Origin: CAIKMD01 sp035605975 | GTDB lineage: Bacteria; Pseudomonadota; Alphaproteobacteria; ATCC43930; CGMCC-115725 | Direction of reading: 5' to 3' | DNA: 64,000 nucleotides | NCBI GenBank assembly: GCA_035605975.1 | Contig: DATNGG010000104.1 | Span: 43,323-107,322 of the forward strand | Shown: positions 54,055 through 63,718 of the stretch, in pieces | Layout: every line of letters starts with the position of its first letter | Position numbering within the stretch: position 1 is the stretch's first letter | Position numbers and translations under genes: made by a program | Notes under the pieces: generated by a model | Told to the model about the DNA's origin: nothing | The model's database searches: none | The model's input: the letters and a program-made list of their open reading frames with translations, nothing else

Positions 54055-55167
54055 TCAACCCTCCGGCGCCGCGATCGGGCGCCGCTCGACCGCGTTCAAA
54101 CCATAACCTTCGAGCGCGACGATGGTTCGCTCCGTGTTCGACAACAGGATCATTTCGTGCACGCCGAGATCCAAGAGGATCTGCGCGCCGATGCCATAAT
54201 CGCGCAGCGCCGGAACGAAGCTCTCGCCCTGCATCATGTTGCGCACGCGATCGGAGAGGATCGTCAAGGTCGGCTCGCGGATCGCGATGACGACGCCGCG
54301 CCCCTCCTTGGCGATCATCAGCATGGCTGCGCGCAAGATGCCGGCGCGGTTGCCGCTGTTGCCGAATGCGTCGTCGAGCATGTTGATGGCGTGCATGCGC
54401 GTCATCACCGGGCCGCTCTTGGCGATGTCGCCTTTGACCAGCGCGATGTGCTCGGCATAAGGCGTCTTGCTCGCATAGATATGGAGCTTCCACTCGCCGC
54501 CGAAGCGGCTGGTGAAGCTGGTCTCGATCTTGCGCTCGACGATGCGGTCGTGACGCAGGCGATAGGCGATGAGGTCGGCGATGGTCGCGACTTTGAGCCC
54601 GTGGAGCTGCGCGAAGGCGATGAGCTCGGGCCGGCGCGCCATCGTGCCGTCATCGTTCATGATCTCGCAGATCACGCCCGAGGGGTTGAGCCCGGCGAGG
54701 CGCGCGATATCGACCGCCGCCTCGGTATGGCCGGTGCGCACCAGCACGCCGCCGTCGCGCGCCATCAGCGGAAACACATGGCCGGGCGTCACAAGATCGT
54801 CCGGTCCCTTGGTCGGATCGATGGCGACGGCGATGGTGCGGGCGCGATCGGGCGCCGAGATGCCGGTGGTGACGCCGTCCTTCGCCTCAACCGAGACGGT
54901 GAACGCGGTCTGAAGCCGCGTCGCATTGTGCTGCGCCATCAAGGGCAGCTTCAGCTGCTCGACGCGATCGCGCGTCAGCGCGAGGCAGATCAGGCCGCGC
55001 CCATGCTTAGCCATGAAGTTGATCGCCGCGGGCGTCGCCATTTGCGCGGGGATCACAAGGTCGCCCTCGTTCTCGCGGTCCTCGTCGTCGACCAGGATGA
55101 ACATCCGGCCGTTGCGGGCCTCTTCGATGATCTCCTCGATCGGCGAAATGATCTCGATGAAACTCAT
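54055..55167 (-). CDS. ribB: 3,4-dihydroxy-2-butanone-4-phosphate synthase with degenerate GTP cyclohydrolase II-like domain
   Basis: 370 aa. The N-terminal RibB domain is intact: DDEDRENEGDLVIPAQ, HTEAAVDIARLAGL, GVICEIMNDDGTMAR. The C-terminal RibA-like half has lost the zinc site: where GTP cyclohydrolase II has a CxxGDVFGSxxCDCG motif, this protein reads MTRMHAINMLDDAFGNSG (255-272), with no Cys. It thus probably makes only DHBP, and GTP cyclohydrolase II must be elsewhere. The upstream 100 bases hold a 6-bp hairpin (55228-55244) but no riboswitch. Confidence 0.9.
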   Translation of the reverse strand: MSFIEIISPIEEIIEEARNGRMFILVDDEDRENEGDLVIPAQMATPAAINFMAKHGRGLICLALTRDRVEQLKLPLMAQHNATRLQTAFTVSVEAKDGVTTGISAPDRARTIAVAIDPTKGPDDLVTPGHVFPLMARDGGVLVRTGHTEAAVDIARLAGLNPSGVICEIMNDDGTMARRPELIAFAQLHGLKVATIADLIAYRLRHDRIVERKIETSFTSRFGGEWKLHIYASKTPYAEHIALVKGDIAKSGPVMTRMHAINMLDDAFGNSGNRAGILRAAMLMIAKEGRGVVIAIREPTLTILSDRVRNMMQGESFVPALRDYGIGAQILLDLGVHEMILLSNTERTIVALEGYGLNAVERRPIAAPEG

Positions 55168-55267
55168 GGTTCGACCTTCGTGAGCGGCGCTGCTGGTTTA
55201 TAGCCCGCGGCAAAGCCCCGGGTCACGCTCAATTCCGGATTGAGGCTTGCGGGCGAAAGCCTTGAAA

Positions 55268-55861
55268 TCAACCGATGGTCTTGCCCAGCAGCCGGGCAAC
55301 ATAGCGCGCGAGCGTGTCGATCTCGAGATTGACCCGGTCGCCCGGCTTGGCCGCGCCGAAGGTTGTTTGCGCCAGGGTGTGCGGAATAAGGTTAACGCCG
55401 AAGCGGTTGCCCTGAACTTCGTTCACGGTCAGCGAGACGCCGTCGAGGGCGACGGAGCCCTTGGGCGCGATCGCCGCCGCGAAGGCATCCGGCACGCGGA
55501 AGGCAAAGCGCTGGGAGTCGCCTTCGGCGCGGCGCTCGACGATTTCCGCCACGGCATCGACATGGCCCGAGACGAGATGCCCGCCGAGCTCGTCGCCCGC
55601 CTTCAGTGCGCGCTCGAGATTGATCCCGGTGCCGACCCGCCAATCCTTGAGCGTCGAGCGCGCCAGGGTCTCGGCGGAAGCCTGGACCGCGAACCAATCG
55701 GCGCCGCGCTCGATCACCGTCAGGCAGACGCCGGCACAGGCGACCGATGCGCCAAGCGCCAGGTCGCTTGTGTCGAGCTTGGTGCCGATGATGAAGGTGG
55801 TGTCGCCCCCCACGCGGATCTCGCGCAGCGTGCCGATATCGGTGACGATGCCGGTGAACAT
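55268..55861 (-). CDS. ribE: Riboflavin synthase, alpha subunit
   Basis: 197 aa. Two lumazine-binding repeats: MFTGIVTDIGTLREI with ASVACAGVCLTV, and GGHLVSGHVDAVAEIVER with GSVALDGVSLTVNEV. It dismutates two ribityllumazines to riboflavin. It follows ribD by 1 base. Confidence 0.95.
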   Translation of the reverse strand: MFTGIVTDIGTLREIRVGGDTTFIIGTKLDTSDLALGASVACAGVCLTVIERGADWFAVQASAETLARSTLKDWRVGTGINLERALKAGDELGGHLVSGHVDAVAEIVERRAEGDSQRFAFRVPDAFAAAIAPKGSVALDGVSLTVNEVQGNRFGVNLIPHTLAQTTFGAAKPGDRVNLEIDTLARYVARLLGKTIG

Positions 55862-55862
55862 T

Positions 55863-56960
55863 TCAGCCTGTCCGGGTCAAGGTTTCGAGCACGTCTTCGC
55901 CGCAAGCCTCGATGCCGAGGCGCTTGAAGCGCCGCGCCGCGGCGAGCGCCGTCACGCCGAAGGCTTCAACGGCTGGTCTTGCGTCGCCGCCGAGCAAGGT
56001 CGGTGCTTGGAACCAGGCGAGGCGGTCGACGAGATCGGCCTCCAGCAGCGCCCCGGCCAGCCTCGCCCCGCCTTCGACGAGGATGCGGGTGAGACCGCGC
56101 TCGCCGAGCGCCGCCAAGGCACCCGCGAGGTCGAGCTCCGCGCTGCGCGTGAACGGCGCTTCGATCAGCACGACACCGCAATCGGCGAAGGCCTGGCGGC
56201 GCGCCGCATCGAGCCCATGGCCGTGGATGATCCAGGTTGGCAGCTGCTTTGCCTCGGCAACGAGCTTTGCTGTCAGCGGCAAATGCAGGCTGCCATCGAC
56301 GACGATGCGCACGGGATTGCGTCCCGCCATGCCGGGCAGGCGGCAGGTCAGCAGCGGGTCGTCGGCGATTGCCGTTCCGGCGCCGATCATCACCCCGTCA
56401 TGCGTCGCGCGCAGCAGATGGGCGCGGTTGCGCGCGGCCTCGCCGGTGATCCATTGGCTTTCGCCCGTGGCGGTGGCGATCTTGCCGTCGAGGGTCGTCG
56501 CGAGCTTCAAGGTGACGAGCGGCCGGCCCAGGCCGAGGCGCGTGAAGAAGCCGGCATTGATCGCCCGCGCCTCCTCGGCCATCAGCCCGACCTCAACCGC
56601 GATGCCAGCCTCGCGCAGCCGTGCGATGCCACGGCCGGCGACGCGCGGATCGGGATCCTCGACCGCGACCACGGCGCGGGCAATGCCGGCGGCGATCAGC
56701 GCATCGGTGCAGGGCGGTGTCTTGCCATGATGGCAGCAGGGCTCGAGGCTGACATAGGCGGTGGCGCCCTGGGCGCGGCTTCCCGCACGGCGCAGCGCCT
56801 CGGTCTCGCCATGCGGCCGGCCGCCCGGCTGCGTCCAGCCGCGTCCCGCGACCGCCCCGTCCTTGACGAGGACGCAGCCGACCGTCGGATTGGGCCAGAC
56901 CGTGCCTAGACCGCGCCGAGCCAAGCTCAGCGCCGCCCGCATGAACTGGCCGTCATCCAT
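55863..56960 (-). CDS. ribD: Bifunctional pyrimidine deaminase/reductase
   Basis: 365 aa. Zinc deaminase motif GRPHGETEALRRAG and PCCHHGKTPPCTDAL at the N-terminus; reductase domain with TLKLATTLDGKIATATGES and ILVEGGARLAGALLEADLVD. It carries out steps two and three of riboflavin synthesis. It lies 5 bases after nrdR. Confidence 0.95.
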   Translation of the reverse strand: MDDGQFMRAALSLARRGLGTVWPNPTVGCVLVKDGAVAGRGWTQPGGRPHGETEALRRAGSRAQGATAYVSLEPCCHHGKTPPCTDALIAAGIARAVVAVEDPDPRVAGRGIARLREAGIAVEVGLMAEEARAINAGFFTRLGLGRPLVTLKLATTLDGKIATATGESQWITGEAARNRAHLLRATHDGVMIGAGTAIADDPLLTCRLPGMAGRNPVRIVVDGSLHLPLTAKLVAEAKQLPTWIIHGHGLDAARRQAFADCGVVLIEAPFTRSAELDLAGALAALGERGLTRILVEGGARLAGALLEADLVDRLAWFQAPTLLGGDARPAVEAFGVTALAAARRFKRLGIEACGEDVLETLTRTG

Positions 56961-56965
56961 CGCCG

Positions 56966-57430
56966 TCAGTCATTGTCGGCGTCGGCGCGAATGCGGCCGA
57001 TGAACTCGCCGAAATCCTTGGCTTCGCGGAAATTGCGGTAGACCGAGGCGAAGCGGACATAGGCGACCTGATCGAGCGTCGCCAAGGCTTCCATCACCAG
57101 CTCGCCGATCACGTCGCTTGGAATGTCGCTTTCGCCCGAGCTTTCGAGCTGGCGCACGATCGAATTGATCACGCGCTCGACCCGCTCGGGCTCGACCGGC
57201 CGCTTGCGCAACGCGACATAGATCGAGCGCGCGAGCTTGTCGCGCTCGAAGGGCTCACGCTGGGCATTCTTCTTGACGACGGTGAGCTCGCGCAATTGCA
57301 CGCGCTCGAACGTCGTGAAACGCGCGGCGCAATTGGGACAAAGGCGGCGCCGCCGGATCGCGGCATTGTCCTCGGTCGGCCGCGAATCCTTGACCTGCGT
57401 ATCGTCGGTTCCGCAAAACGGGCACCGCAT
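56966..57430 (-). CDS. nrdR: NrdR, transcriptional repressor of ribonucleotide reductase genes
   Basis: 154 aa. Zinc ribbon CPFCG and CPNC with RRRRLCPNCAARFTTFERV, then an ATP-cone (VVKKNAQREPFERDKLARSI). It senses ATP/dATP and controls nrd genes. Between glyA and ribD, as in many alphaproteobacteria. Confidence 0.96.
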   Translation of the reverse strand: MRCPFCGTDDTQVKDSRPTEDNAAIRRRRLCPNCAARFTTFERVQLRELTVVKKNAQREPFERDKLARSIYVALRKRPVEPERVERVINSIVRQLESSGESDIPSDVIGELVMEALATLDQVAYVRFASVYRNFREAKDFGEFIGRIRADADND

Positions 57431-57454
57431 CGTCCCTCTCCCCCTTGCCGCGCC

Positions 57455-58756
57455 TCAGCCGGAATAAACCGGAAAAGCGGCGCATAGCGCTTCGACCTTG
57501 CGGCGCACCGCCGTCTCGACCGATTGGTTCTTCTCGCCATTCGCATGCAGCCCGTCGAGCACCTCGGCGATGAGATCGCCGATCTCGCGAAACTCGGCCG
57601 CGCCGAAACCGCGCGTCGTGCCGGCGGGGCTGCCGAGCCGGACGCCCGAGGTCACGGTGGGCTTCTCCGGATCGAACGGGATGCCGTTCTTGTTGCAGGT
57701 GATGCCGGCGCGCTCCAGCGACGCTTCCGCCGCCTTGCCGGTGAGCTGCTTGGGGCGGAGATCGACCAGCATCAAATGCGTGTCGGTGCCGCCCGAGACG
57801 ATGGCAAGGCCGCGATCGACGAGACGCGCCGCCAAAGCCTTGGCGTTCTCGGCGACGGCGCGCGCATACAGCTTGAACTCCGGTCGCAGCGCCTCGCCCA
57901 GCATCACGGCCTTGGCGGCGATGGCATGCATCAGCGGCCCGCCTTGAAGCCCGGGGAAGATCGCACTGTTGATCTTCTTGCCGAGGTCTTCATCCGTGCT
58001 GAGGATCATGCCGCCGCGCGGGCCGCGCAGCGTCTTGTGCGTCGTGGTGGTCACCACATGCGCATGCGGCAGCGGGCTCGGATGCGCGCCGCCGGCGACG
58101 AGCCCCGCGAAATGCGCCATGTCGACCATGAGGAAAGCGCCGATCTCGTCGGCGATGCGGCGAAACCGCGCAAAGTCGATGATCCGCGGATAGGCCGAGC
58201 CGCCGGCGATGATGAGCTTCGGCCGCTCGGCCTTGGCAAGCCGCTCGACCTCGTCGAAATCGATGCGGGCATCGTCGCGGCGCACGCCGTAATGGATGGC
58301 CCGGAACCATTTCCCCGAAAGGTTGGGCGCCGCGCCATGCGTCAGGTGCCCGCCCGCCGCCAGCGACATGCCCATGATGGTGTCGCCCGGCTGTAGCAGC
58401 GCCAGCATCACCGCCTGATTGGCCTGCGAGCCCGAATGCGGCTGCACATTGACGAAGTTGCATTCGAAGAGGCGCTTGGCGCGGTCGATCGCCAGCTGCT
58501 CGGCGATGTCGACGAATTCGCAACCGCCGTAATAGCGCCGCCCGGGATAGCCCTCGGCATATTTGTTGGTGAGCACCGAGCCTTGCGCCTCGAGCACCGC
58601 GCGCGAGACGATGTTTTCCGACGCAATCAGCTCGATCGTGCTGCGCTGCCGGCCGAGCTCCTTGCCGATCGCCGCCGACACCTCCGGATCAATCTCCGCG
58701 AGCGAGCTCGCAAAGAACCGGTCGATATTGGCAAGAGCGGGCTTTGATGAAGACAT
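57455..58756 (-). CDS. glyA: Serine hydroxymethyltransferase
   Basis: 433 aa. PLP Lys241 in VVTTTTHKTLRGPRGG, plus IELIASENIVSRAVLEAQGS and YAEGYPGRRYYGGCEFVD. It converts serine and tetrahydrofolate to glycine and methylenetetrahydrofolate. It starts 18 bases after rpiB, probably in the same operon with nrdR and rib genes. Confidence 0.96.
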   Translation of the reverse strand: MSSSKPALANIDRFFASSLAEIDPEVSAAIGKELGRQRSTIELIASENIVSRAVLEAQGSVLTNKYAEGYPGRRYYGGCEFVDIAEQLAIDRAKRLFECNFVNVQPHSGSQANQAVMLALLQPGDTIMGMSLAAGGHLTHGAAPNLSGKWFRAIHYGVRRDDARIDFDEVERLAKAERPKLIIAGGSAYPRIIDFARFRRIADEIGAFLMVDMAHFAGLVAGGAHPSPLPHAHVVTTTTHKTLRGPRGGMILSTDEDLGKKINSAIFPGLQGGPLMHAIAAKAVMLGEALRPEFKLYARAVAENAKALAARLVDRGLAIVSGGTDTHLMLVDLRPKQLTGKAAEASLERAGITCNKNGIPFDPEKPTVTSGVRLGSPAGTTRGFGAAEFREIGDLIAEVLDGLHANGEKNQSVETAVRRKVEALCAAFPVYSG

Positions 58757-58774
58757 GGATGCAAAACCTCGAAA

Positions 58775-59206
58775 TCAGGAGAACAAGGCGACGCGGCGGG
58801 AATGACGGCCGCCCTCGAACGCGGTGGTGAAGAAGGCGCGGACGCAATCCTTGGCGGTCTCGCTGCCCATGACGCGCCCGCCAAGCGCCAGGACATTGGC
58901 GTCGTTGTGCAGGCGCGCGAGCCGCGCCGTGGTGGCGTCATGCGCCAGGGCGCAGCGCAGGAAGCGATGCCGATTGGCGGCCATCGAGACGCCGATCCCG
59001 GTGCCGCAGAGAAGCAGCCCGCGCTGCGCCTTGCCGGCTTCGATCGCCGCCGCGACCGCATTGGCGAAATCGGGATAGTCGACCGGTTCAGGCCCGTCGG
59101 TGCCGAGATCGAGCACCGCGAAGCCGAGCGCACGCAACTCCGGAACGAGGGCGCGCTTCAATTCATAGCCGCCATGATCGGCGGCGACGGCGACGGTTTC
59201 GCTCAT
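58775..59206 (-). CDS. rpiB: Ribose-5-phosphate isomerase B
   Basis: 143 aa. VAVAADHGGYELK, DLGTDGPEPVDYPDFA and LLLCGTGIGVSMAANR (catalytic Cys) are RpiB signatures. It interconverts ribose 5-phosphate and ribulose 5-phosphate. The ATG at 59206 gives the proper N-terminus; a further 10 codons upstream are open. The 94-base gap to the livJ-like stop holds an imperfect hairpin. Confidence 0.93.
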   Translation of the reverse strand: MSETVAVAADHGGYELKRALVPELRALGFAVLDLGTDGPEPVDYPDFANAVAAAIEAGKAQRGLLLCGTGIGVSMAANRHRFLRCALAHDATTARLARLHNDANVLALGGRVMGSETAKDCVRAFFTTAFEGGRHSRRVALFS

Positions 59207-59300
59207 GCAACGGACAAAATAGGCGCCAAGGCCCAAGAATACCAGATATCGCGGCGGGGCCCCGGGCTCCTACCAGTTGTCGTAGGTCGTCCGGGCCCGC

Positions 59301-60413
59301 TTAGCCGTTGGTTTCGCTATATTTTCCGTCCCGCCAGACGAACATGACATAGCCCGGACCGAGAATATCGCCCCTGGCATCAAAGCCGATATTGCCGAGG
59401 ACGGTGTCGAAGCGGGTGCTGTGCAAGGCCTTCGAGACGGCTTCGGTGTCGAGGGTTTTCGCCCGGGCAGCGGCCTCGACATAGGCCTGGACCGCGGCAT
59501 AGGTGTAGAGCGTGTAGCCTTCCGGATCGTAGCCCTGCTTCTTGAACTCGGCGACGACCGATTGCGCGCTCGGCATGTTGCGCGGATCGGGCGAGAAGGT
59601 CATCAGCGTGCCGAGCCCGGCCTCGCCGGTGATCTTCCAGAATTCGCTCGTCACCAGGGCATCGCCGCCCGCCAGCACCGCGTTGAGCCCCTGCTCTTTC
59701 GCCTGGCGGACGATGAGCCCCGCCTCGGTGTAATAGCCGCCGAAATAGATGACGCCGACATTGGCCTTCTTCATCTTGCTGACGAGGGCGGAGAAATCCT
59801 TGTCGCCCTGGTTGATCGATTCATTGAGCACTTCCTTGTCGCCGGCGGCGCGCAGCGCCTTGCGGGTCTCGTCGGCCAAGCCTTTGCCATAGGTCGTCTT
59901 GTCGTCGACGATCGCGACCGGCTTGGCCTTGAAATGCGCGGCGATGTAGCTGCCCGCGACCTTGCCCTGCACATCGTCGCGGCCGCAGACGCGGAACACG
60001 TTGATCCATCCCTTCTTCGCCGGCTCGTCGGTATAGGCGGGATTGGTCGAGGCTGGCGAGATTTCGATGATGCCGGCATCGGCGTAAACCGAGGAAGCCG
60101 GGATCGAGGTGCTCGAGCAGTAATGGCCGGCGACGAAAACGACGCCGCTCACCGCGAATTTGTTGGCGATGGCGACGGCCTGCTTCGGATCGCAGGCATC
60201 GTCGCCCACTTGCAGCGAGAGCTTCTGGCCCAAGAGCCCGCCATGCGCGTTGATATCGACGACGGCCATCGCTGCGCCGCGCCGCATTTGCTCGCCGACG
60301 GCGGCGTCGGAGCCGGTGATCGGCCCGGCGACGGCGATCTTGATATCGGCCTGCGCGCCCCCGGCGCAAAAGAGCGTCACGGCCAGCGCGAGGAGGGCTG
60401 ATTTCAGCATCAT
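59301..60413 (-). CDS. Branched-chain amino acid ABC transporter substrate-binding protein
   Basis: 370 aa with a signal peptide (LLALAVTLFCAGGAQA-D). IKIAVAGPITGSDAAVGEQM, FVAGHYCSSTSIPASSVYADAGIIEISPASTNP (ligand-binding SS and S-P-A-S-T) are LivJ/LivK signatures. It binds Leu/Ile/Val or related amino acids in the periplasm. Two adjacent ATGs (60413, 60410) are possible. Encoded after the phasin-like gene. Confidence 0.92.
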   Translation of the reverse strand: MMLKSALLALAVTLFCAGGAQADIKIAVAGPITGSDAAVGEQMRRGAAMAVVDINAHGGLLGQKLSLQVGDDACDPKQAVAIANKFAVSGVVFVAGHYCSSTSIPASSVYADAGIIEISPASTNPAYTDEPAKKGWINVFRVCGRDDVQGKVAGSYIAAHFKAKPVAIVDDKTTYGKGLADETRKALRAAGDKEVLNESINQGDKDFSALVSKMKKANVGVIYFGGYYTEAGLIVRQAKEQGLNAVLAGGDALVTSEFWKITGEAGLGTLMTFSPDPRNMPSAQSVVAEFKKQGYDPEGYTLYTYAAVQAYVEAAARAKTLDTEAVSKALHSTRFDTVLGNIGFDARGDILGPGYVMFVWRDGKYSETNG

Positions 60414-60417
60414 GGAG

Positions 60418-60885
60418 TCACTCTTCCTTGGTTTCTGTCGCATCGCCATCGGCTTTCGCTGGCGCGGCGCGCGCGTCCTCGATGTAATGCTGCAGGAGCG
60501 CCAGGGCCTCGAGCTGAATATCCGTCAGCATCTTGCCCGATTCCTGCATGGCCTTGCCGGCATGCTCGAACAGGCGGTCCATGCTCTCCTGTCCCAGCGC
60601 CGGCCGCCCTTCATTGGAGCTGCGCGTGGCTTGCGTGGTGGCCTCGTCGATCGCCCTGGCGAGTTCGAGGACCATGGCCTGCTCGTGCTGGAACACCGAT
60701 TGCAGCCGCTCCATCAGCCGCCGATGGGCATCCATATGCGCGGCGACATTGCGATGCACCCGGAGAAGCAGCCGCGTGACATCGCCATAGGCCAGCAAAT
60801 GGGAACCCCAATAGCCGGGGATCGGCGGCTCGGCGCGCCCGGATGATCCCTCGGCGGGCGGCGCAGGCTTGTCTTTCTCGGCCAT
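60418..60885 (-). CDS. Phasin-like or hypothetical helical protein inside the liv operon
   Basis: 155 aa, almost wholly helical and hydrophilic: PPIPGYWGSHLLAYGDVTRL, AAHMDAHRRLMERLQSVFQ, EHAGKAMQESGKMLTDIQLE. It resembles phasin-type granule-associated proteins in pattern, not in any motif I can prove. GGAGG lies 5 bases before the ATG. It sits between livF and the binding-protein gene (4-base gap), unusual for liv operons, so it may be co-expressed with amino acid uptake. Confidence 0.6.
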   Translation of the reverse strand: MAEKDKPAPPAEGSSGRAEPPIPGYWGSHLLAYGDVTRLLLRVHRNVAAHMDAHRRLMERLQSVFQHEQAMVLELARAIDEATTQATRSSNEGRPALGQESMDRLFEHAGKAMQESGKMLTDIQLEALALLQHYIEDARAAPAKADGDATETKEE

Positions 60886-60925
60886 TTTGGCCTCCAAGAC
60901 GGAACTCTCTGCCGCCCATTCTATA

Positions 60926-61636
<711 letters not shown>

Positions 61637-61643
61637 GGCGCGA

Positions 61644-62447
61644 TCAAGCGTCCTCCTCCTCGCCGAGATAGGCTTTGATCACGGCGGGATCGCGCCGCAC
61701 CGCCGCCGGCGCGCCATCGGCGATCTTGCGGCCGTAATCGAGCACGACGATGTGGTCGGAGATCCCCATCACCACGTTCATGTCGTGCTCGATCAGCAGA
61801 ATACCGACGCCGTGGCGCTCGCGGATGGAGAGCAGGAGATGATTGAGCTCGGCGGATTCATGCGGATTGAGACCCGCTGCCGGCTCGTCGAGGCAGAGGA
61901 GCGCCGGGTCGGTGCACATGGCGCGCGCGATCTCGAGACGCCGCTGCGCGCCGTAAGGCAAGGTCGAGGCGGCGAGATCGGCGCTCGCGGTCAGCGCGAT
62001 ACGGTCGAGCCAATAGCGCGCCTTCTCCAGCGCCGCTGCCTCCGCCACGCGATAGGCGCGCGAGCCGACGAGGCCGCCGAGCGTGTAAAAGCTCGCCCGG
62101 CTGAGCGCGTTGTGCTGCGCGATGATGAGGTTCTCGAGCACGCTCATGCCGGCGAAGAGCCGGATGTTCTGGAAAGTTCGGGCAACGCCGGCATCGCGGG
62201 CGATGCGCCAGCCCGCCATGCGCTCGAGCCGCATGATCTTGCCGGCACGGTTGAGCCGCAGGCTGCCGGAACTCGGCCGGTAAAAGCCGGTGAGGCAATT
62301 GAACACGGTGGTCTTGCCGGCGCCGTTCGGACCGATGATCGCGGTGATGTCGTGCGGTGCGACATCGAAGGACAGCGCATCGACCGCGAGGAGCCCGCCG
62401 AAGCGCATGCTCAGCCCCTCGACGCCGAGAAGCGGCGGCTCGCTCAT
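61644..62447 (-). CDS. livG: LivG, branched-chain amino acid ABC transporter ATPase
   Basis: 267 aa. Walker A GPNGAGKTTVFNCLTGFY, the LivG-specific ARTFQNIRLFAGMSVLEN, Walker B LLCLDEPAAGLNP, and LLIEHDMNVVMGISDHIVVL. The signature motif reads LPYGAQRRLEIARAM, with PYGAQ for the usual LSGGQ, as is normal in LivG. ATG at 62447 overlaps the livM stop (ATGA). Confidence 0.95.
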   Translation of the reverse strand: MSEPPLLGVEGLSMRFGGLLAVDALSFDVAPHDITAIIGPNGAGKTTVFNCLTGFYRPSSGSLRLNRAGKIMRLERMAGWRIARDAGVARTFQNIRLFAGMSVLENLIIAQHNALSRASFYTLGGLVGSRAYRVAEAAALEKARYWLDRIALTASADLAASTLPYGAQRRLEIARAMCTDPALLCLDEPAAGLNPHESAELNHLLLSIRERHGVGILLIEHDMNVVMGISDHIVVLDYGRKIADGAPAAVRRDPAVIKAYLGEEEDA

Positions 62448-63718
62448 GGCGCCGCCGTCTCGCGCGGCGAGGCCGGCAGGCGGATGGACGGCGTGCGCAA
62501 AGACAGAAGCCCGCGCGGCCGCCATACCATGATCGCGACCATCGAAGCGCCGAACAGCAGCATGCGGAACTGCGCGAATTCGCGCCCGAACTCCGGCAAA
62601 GTTACGAGAATGATCGCGGCCAGCACCACGCCGAGCTGGCTACCCATCCCGCCCAGGACGACGATCGCGATAACCGTCGCGGATTCCTGGAAGTTGAAGC
62701 TCTCGGGGCTGACGAAAGATTGGTGCGCGCCGAAAAACGCGCCGGCAAATCCGGCGAGCATCGCGCCGATCGCGAAAGCCGAGAGCTTGACCCTCACCGG
62801 GTTGATGCCGAGCGCGCGGCTCGCGATCTCGTCCTCGCGCAAGGCTTCCCAGGCGCGCCCGACCGGCAAGCGCCGCAGACGCATGATCAGCAGGTTCGTG
62901 AGAAGCGCCAGGGCGAGGATCGAGAAATAGATGAAGATCATGCGCTGCGTCGCATTCGCCGCTGGGCTGAAGTGAAGGCCGAAGAATTGCGCGAAAGTCT
63001 TGCCGCCGCCCGGAGCCCGCGCGCTGAACGGCATGCCGAAGAAGGTCGGGATCGGCAGATCGTTGACGCCGTTGGGGCCGCCCGTGAAGGATTGCCAATT
63101 GATCAGGATGATGCGGATGATCTCGCCGAAGCCCAAGGTGACGATGGCGAGGTAATCGCCGCGCAAGGGCAGCACCGGCAGAGCGAGGAGAATGCCGACG
63201 ATCGCGGCCATCACCCCGCAGAGCGGCAGCGCCTCCCAGAAGCCGAGGCCCCAATATTGACCGGCCAAGGCTAGGGTGTAGGCGCCGACCGCGTAGAACG
63301 CCGCATAGCCAAGATTGAGCAGCCCGGCGAGCCCGACCACGACATTGAGGCCCCAGCCGAGCATGATGTAGATAAGCACCGTCGTCGCGAGGAAGATGAG
63401 ATAGTTCGAGGCGAAGGGAAGAAACGGCCAGAGGATCGCGATGCCGAGGCCGAGCCAGCCCAAGAGACGCAGATCGAGCTTGTAATGCGAGACGACGCGC
63501 AAGCTCTGGCGGCGCTGTGCCCGCCACGGGATCAGCGACCAGGCCAGCCTCCCGGCGAAAACCGCGACGACGGCAATCGCCACCCATTGAAACCGCGTGG
63601 TGACGACGATCCGTCCGCCGGACTCGCCGGTGGTGAAGCCGATGAGCGGAATGGCCAAAACAAGGGCGATGAAAGCGGCAAGCCCGGCATCCTTGGCGGC
63701 AAGCCGCAGCGGCATCAA
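62444..63718 (-). CDS. livM: LivM, branched-chain amino acid ABC transporter permease
   Basis: 424 aa, about ten membrane helices; an extended N-terminus relative to typical LivM of about 330-350. LNLGYAAFYAVGAYTLAL, RGDYLAIVTLGFGEIIRIIL and the EAA-like loop GRAWEALREDEIASRALGINPVRVKL are diagnostic. 4-base overlap with livH. Confidence 0.95.
   Translation of the reverse strand: MMPLRLAAKDAGLAAFIALVLAIPLIGFTTGESGGRIVVTTRFQWVAIAVVAVFAGRLAWSLIPWRAQRRQSLRVVSHYKLDLRLLGWLGLGIAILWPFLPFASNYLIFLATTVLIYIMLGWGLNVVVGLAGLLNLGYAAFYAVGAYTLALAGQYWGLGFWEALPLCGVMAAIVGILLALPVLPLRGDYLAIVTLGFGEIIRIILINWQSFTGGPNGVNDLPIPTFFGMPFSARAPGGGKTFAQFFGLHFSPAANATQRMIFIYFSILALALLTNLLIMRLRRLPVGRAWEALREDEIASRALGINPVRVKLSAFAIGAMLAGFAGAFFGAHQSFVSPESFNFQESATVIAIVVLGGMGSQLGVVLAAIILVTLPEFGREFAQFRMLLFGASMVAIMVWRPRGLLSLRTPSIRLPASPRETAAP

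Noticed and set aside
55168..55267. FMN riboswitch in the gap before ribBA
   Set aside because: The conserved RFN sequence blocks are not recognisable; only a 6-bp CTCAAT/ATTGAG hairpin is present.
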